In this document: positions 62,201 to 64,000 of the stretch, one piece after another
Position numbering within the stretch: position 1 is the stretch's first letter
Layout: each line of letters opens with the position of its first letter
Origin: Bacteroidales bacterium UBA3844
Lineage (GTDB): Bacteria; Bacteroidota; Bacteroidia; Bacteroidales; Paludibacteraceae
Assembly (NCBI GenBank): GCA_002392915.1
Contig: DGHQ01000006.1
Span: forward strand, 1-64,000
Length of the DNA stretch: 64,000 bases
Reading direction: 5' to 3'
Notes under the pieces: generated by a model
What the model was told of the DNA's origin: nothing
Database searches by the model: none
Seen by the model: only the letters and a program-made list of their open reading frames with translations
Translations under genes and position numbers: made by a program

Positions 62201-64000
62201 GCAGCGTCATTTCCGCTTTCTTCTCCACATCTACACCTAAAATATATTCTATTGTAGGACATAGATTTCCCTCAACAATAAACTTATAAATCGTATTTTC
62301 ATGGGGAATATCAGACGTGATCAAATCAGTATTATTGAAAAGCACACCATCTTTCTCCCATTTGAAATTGTTGAAAGGCGAAAACTTGGCATCAGCTATC
62401 AAATCCACTTTCTCTCCTTCACAGATTACCGCTGGCAAAGGTTGCAGCGTCACATCAGCTTCCTTCTCAACAATAAAATTAGCATAGACTTCATTCGATG
62501 TACAGACACCATCAGTAGCATAGAATACTACAGTTTTATATTCGGTAATATTAGGAACAAGATGCTGTAGTTCTGTTGTTGGTACTCCATCCCAAAAAAA
62601 TGTTATAGGAGAAAGGGGTCTCGTCTTAACATCTGGAGTAAATGTGACATCAGTGCCTTCACAAATATCGATATCACCAATCGGATCAAACCTAAATATA
62701 GGTATCATCGTCAATTCAAATATAATTGAATCTGATACACACTCACCATTTTTAGCCAAAAACAGATAAGAAGTTGTATTCTTCGGATTAGGAAGGCTAA
62801 TACTCTCTCCATTTTCTCCTGCAATTAATGTCCAAGTGTTTTCTCCTGTTGCCTTACTATACCATTCAATATCAATTGATTTTGTCTGGTTAGTTTGACG
62901 GACTTTCCATTCTACAAGATCATCACTATCCTCACAAATTAATTTATTCTGGTCCGATAAAACTTCAAATTCCGGTTTCTTACATGACTCCAAACATTCA
63001 ATTGAAACTGTATTTGTAACAAAATAATCTTTGTCACAATTGTCAGGGGTTCCATTTTTTGCCACTTGAGCTAATGTGTTTTCATTTGCCGCCAAAATCA
63101 CGCGGAAATAAGTCAAGCCATCAAAATCATCAGTAAACAGGAAATCACTACCTGTAAACGGAAGATCTGTCCATGTAGTTTCATCGTATGAATACTGCCA
63201 CAAAAAATAAAACTTAGAGTAATTAACATCCCATTCATCAGCCATCAAACTGACAAAATGGTCTATATTCTCACAGTCGTATTGAGGTTGATTTGTTATT
63301 GTTATATCATTATCTATTCCAAGATATGCGACGGGAGGGTTCTTAATTTCCATTTGCGAAATAATATTGGAAATTGAAAAATAGTCACATTCGTCATTAG
63401 GAGTTTCATATTTTGCGATATATTCGGCTTTCGACTCTGCTTCTGAGTCGTCCGAACCACCGGTGATAATAAGTCTGTATACTTCTTTTCCAGTCGTTGG
63501 CAAATCTCTCTGAAGCATAAATTTTTCTATTCCACTTTTATCTGGAATATCTGTCCAAGTATAACCATCATTAGTAGAATACTGCCAAAGACAATAGATA
63601 CTATGATATATTTTTCTCCATGCTTTTAACACATCATCGTTGCTTAAAGCATAAACAGGCACACACAACTGGTTCGTCAACTCATTATTTATCTCAATTG
63701 TCGGCGGAATGATTTCTTCGTCATCATAACGCTGCAAAGTGATATCGTCTAGAGCAAAATCGTTACCATTACCACTTGAACAATGATTTTGAATGACGAT
63801 TTTCAACACATCTCCTGACTTCGCTTCAAATTCCAAAGAAGCTTCCGACCAATCACGTTCTTTATGAGTATAAAGTCCTAGTGAATTTTTTTCATCACCT
63901 GGCCAAGCAACCACATCACTGCCAGAAAGATTTACACTTTCCAACAATTCTGGATTAGCGGCATCCTTCACATTGTATACCTGAAGAGTAAGATTGGGAC
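59289..64000 (-). CDS. Giant repetitive surface protein with T9SS type B (CHU_C) C-terminal domain, 5' end beyond window
   Basis: At least 1570 codons; the frame stays open to position 64000 (upstream codons read PNLTLQVYNV), so the apparent start near 63971 is only an internal GTG. The order is: a jelly-roll/MAM-like segment near the visible start (GDVLKIVIQNHCSSGNGNDF, ALDDITLQRY), Ig-like sections, seven near-identical about 81-aa repeats, further Ig-like domains, and a C-terminal CHU_C domain (VLYIYDRFGKLLFKEKG, NGRKLPSTDYWYIL, GHFTLMRR), the T9SS type B sorting signal. It should be exported through T9SS and act as an adhesin or gliding-related surface fibre. No gene lies in 59030-59288. 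Confidence 0.88.
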   Translation of the reverse strand, partial: PNLTLQVYNVKDAANPELLESVNLSGSDVVAWPGDEKNSLGLYTHKERDWSEASLEFEAKSGDVLKIVIQNHCSSGNGNDFALDDITLQRYDDEEIIPPTIEINNELTNQLCVPVYALSNDDVLKAWRKIYHSIYCLWQYSTNDGYTWTDIPDKSGIEKFMLQRDLPTTGKEVYRLIITGGSDDSEAESKAEYIAKYETPNDECDYFSISNIISQMEIKNPPVAYLGIDNDITITNQPQYDCENIDHFVSLMADEWDVNYSKFYFLWQYSYDETTWTDLPFTGSDFLFTDDFDGLTYFRVILAANENTLAQVAKNGTPDNCDKDYFVTNTVSIECLESCKKPEFEVLSDQNKLICEDSDDLVEWKVRQTNQTKSIDIEWYSKATGENTWTLIAGENGESISLPNPKNTTSYLFLAKNGECVSDSIIFELTMIPIFRFDPIGDIDICEGTDVTFTPDVKTRPLSPITFFWDGVPTTELQHLVPNITEYKTVVFYATDGVCTSNEVYANFIVEKEADVTLQPLPAVICEGEKVDLIADAKFSPFNNFKWEKDGVLFNNTDLITSDIPHENTIYKFIVEGNLCPTIEYILGVDVEKKAEMTLQPLPAVVCKGEKVDLVADAKLTSTNSFRWEKNGNLLSDVDLVTTDIPEENVTYKFTILGDACPNIEDKMIVEVESMADVTLQPLPAIICEGEKVDLIADVKLTSTNAFKWEKGNDLISDADLSTSDIPTEDATYKFTIIGDKCPTIEKELSVKVEKKADVTLEPLPAIICEGTDVDLVADAKLTSANTFKWEKGNDLLTDIGLKTTDIPTEDATYKFTITGGKCPAIEKEVSVKVEKMADVTLQPLPAVICEGEKVDLIADAKLTSTNRFKWENGNDLISDADLSISDIPTEDATYKFTITGDKCPAIEKEISVKVEKKAEVTLQQPQPSVVCVGEEIDLIADAKLTSANTFKWEDGNGQLLGDVDLKISVIPAEDDTYKFTVYGDKCPAIEKEVSVKVEKIAEVTLQPLPAIICEGEKVDLIADAKLTSANSFKWERGNELISNADLSTSDIPTEDATYKFTITGDKCPAIEKEVSVKVEKKTELSLSISDTEVCENSSVVLSVNATNAPKLVWKQKNDGESQFSEMAESGDVVNITATKSATFIVESSDELACQSAVSNEVSLFVEEPVSVLLENVPTEVCEGTTVLLNASITENCTSYGWKKNENENFAKNELTAEDVPTETTTYEFWAKPLVCPTFSEKFVVDVEHVKNVELTTSESRICKDENVTLATNYPYTEGIIWASKGENESQFSKVDEGVSEIVVSPSDNTTYRVSAISKLGCEEKGSEQEIEVVQPVGLSVEDASICEGDAAHLEAVTERAYDRIEWKIEGDSSVNKVGSFVDLTPESTITYNVVAYSHNCQEEVNATVTVAPIPRISSHEEIGNHTYQMNVENTNETLYFDYHNGDGKTISNLLENAVVGKFYDVEVSDSLGCSSSYQFRVPFIEPEFPIYFYQGDENWVVENIENYPNSVLYIYDRFGKLLFKEKGNTDGWSGEYNGRKLPSTDYWYILDVPEIDKLYEGHFTLMRR
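60753..62467 (-). repeat. Seven tandem about 243-bp coding repeats in the giant surface protein
   Basis: Each unit encodes about 81 residues of the form TLQPLPAVICEGEKVDLIAD..FKWEKGND..DIPTEDATYKFT..GDKCPAIEKEVSVKVEKKA. Two Cys per unit (ICEG and DKCP) could pair within each Ig-like domain. Middle units are more alike than the first two, and an eighth, diverged unit follows. Sequence blocks such as GACGTGAGTTTGGCATCAGC recur with few changes, pointing to recent duplication or conversion. Confidence 0.85.

Noticed and set aside
63600..63971. Taking 63971 as the true start of the giant surface protein
   Set aside because: The codon is GTG and the open frame continues with protein-like sequence to the window edge.

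Overview
The window is from a low-GC member of the Bacteroidales (Bacteroidota). The evidence is consistent: type IX secretion (T9SS) signals of type A (1180-2511, 3935-5422) and type B (59289-64000), a T9SS plug-like protein (5919-7172), many lipoproteins and PorT-like barrels, TonB transducers of Bacteroidota type, SUMF1-fold proteins, and promoters with the TAnnTTTG -7 element of the Bacteroidota primary sigma factor. No phage, insertion sequence, integrase or CRISPR array was seen.

Layout. 1-9.9 kb, plus strand: NlpC/P60-LysM hydrolase, secreted esterase, an RNase HI gene (minus strand) enclosed in a large inverted repeat, a secreted DUF4832-like protein, the plug-like protein with an aminotransferase, three tandem double-hairpin repeats, a thioredoxin-like protein and a small lipoprotein. 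10-18 kb, minus strand: a surface/envelope group (EEP nuclease-like, beta-helix lipoprotein, Kelch lipoprotein, barrel), then an RluA pseudouridine synthase and aspS. 18-22.8 kb: a broken VapBC-like pair and a TerB / VWA / MoxR / two-membrane-protein operon. 22.9-28.3 kb: CstA carrier, manC, Bax-inhibitor-like protein, HtrA protease, and a nucleotidyltransferase/HEPN pair.

The most unusual locus is 28.4-37.8 kb: four minus-strand genes, the last three with overlapping stop and start codons. They encode a membrane-anchored VWA protein, a 1102-aa tubulin/FtsZ-like GTPase (GGTGSG signature), an 849-aa two-helix membrane protein, and a 605-aa membrane protein whose C-terminus looks like a transglutaminase that has lost its catalytic Cys and His. 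It looks like a membrane-associated cytomotive or scaffold machine of unknown function. Upstream lie three tandem TonB-type genes with a Cys-rich N-terminal motif.

40.8-50.6 kb is mostly core: guaB, PorT-like barrel, five-LysM binding protein, tRNA-Pro, TPR protein, gyrA. A decayed lipoprotein gene and a compact three-hairpin element sit beside the tRNA. At 50.7-55.3 kb a tight four-gene operon (acidic protein, amphipathic-helix protein, Ycf46-like AAA+ ATPase, SUMF1-fold protein) is bracketed by 77-bp direct repeats, which suggests a cassette. Just upstream are a small conserved protein and a membrane-anchored pseudokinase that keeps only the kinase N-lobe. The window ends with a glycosyltransferase, a PCMD-like protein and the 3' part of a giant repetitive T9SS type B surface protein that continues past position 64000.

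Two candidate multi-protein systems (28.4-37.8 kb and 50.7-56.7 kb) share a theme: NTPase or scaffold proteins partnered with domains whose catalytic residues are lost. All functional assignments rest on reading motifs by eye; no database search was possible.
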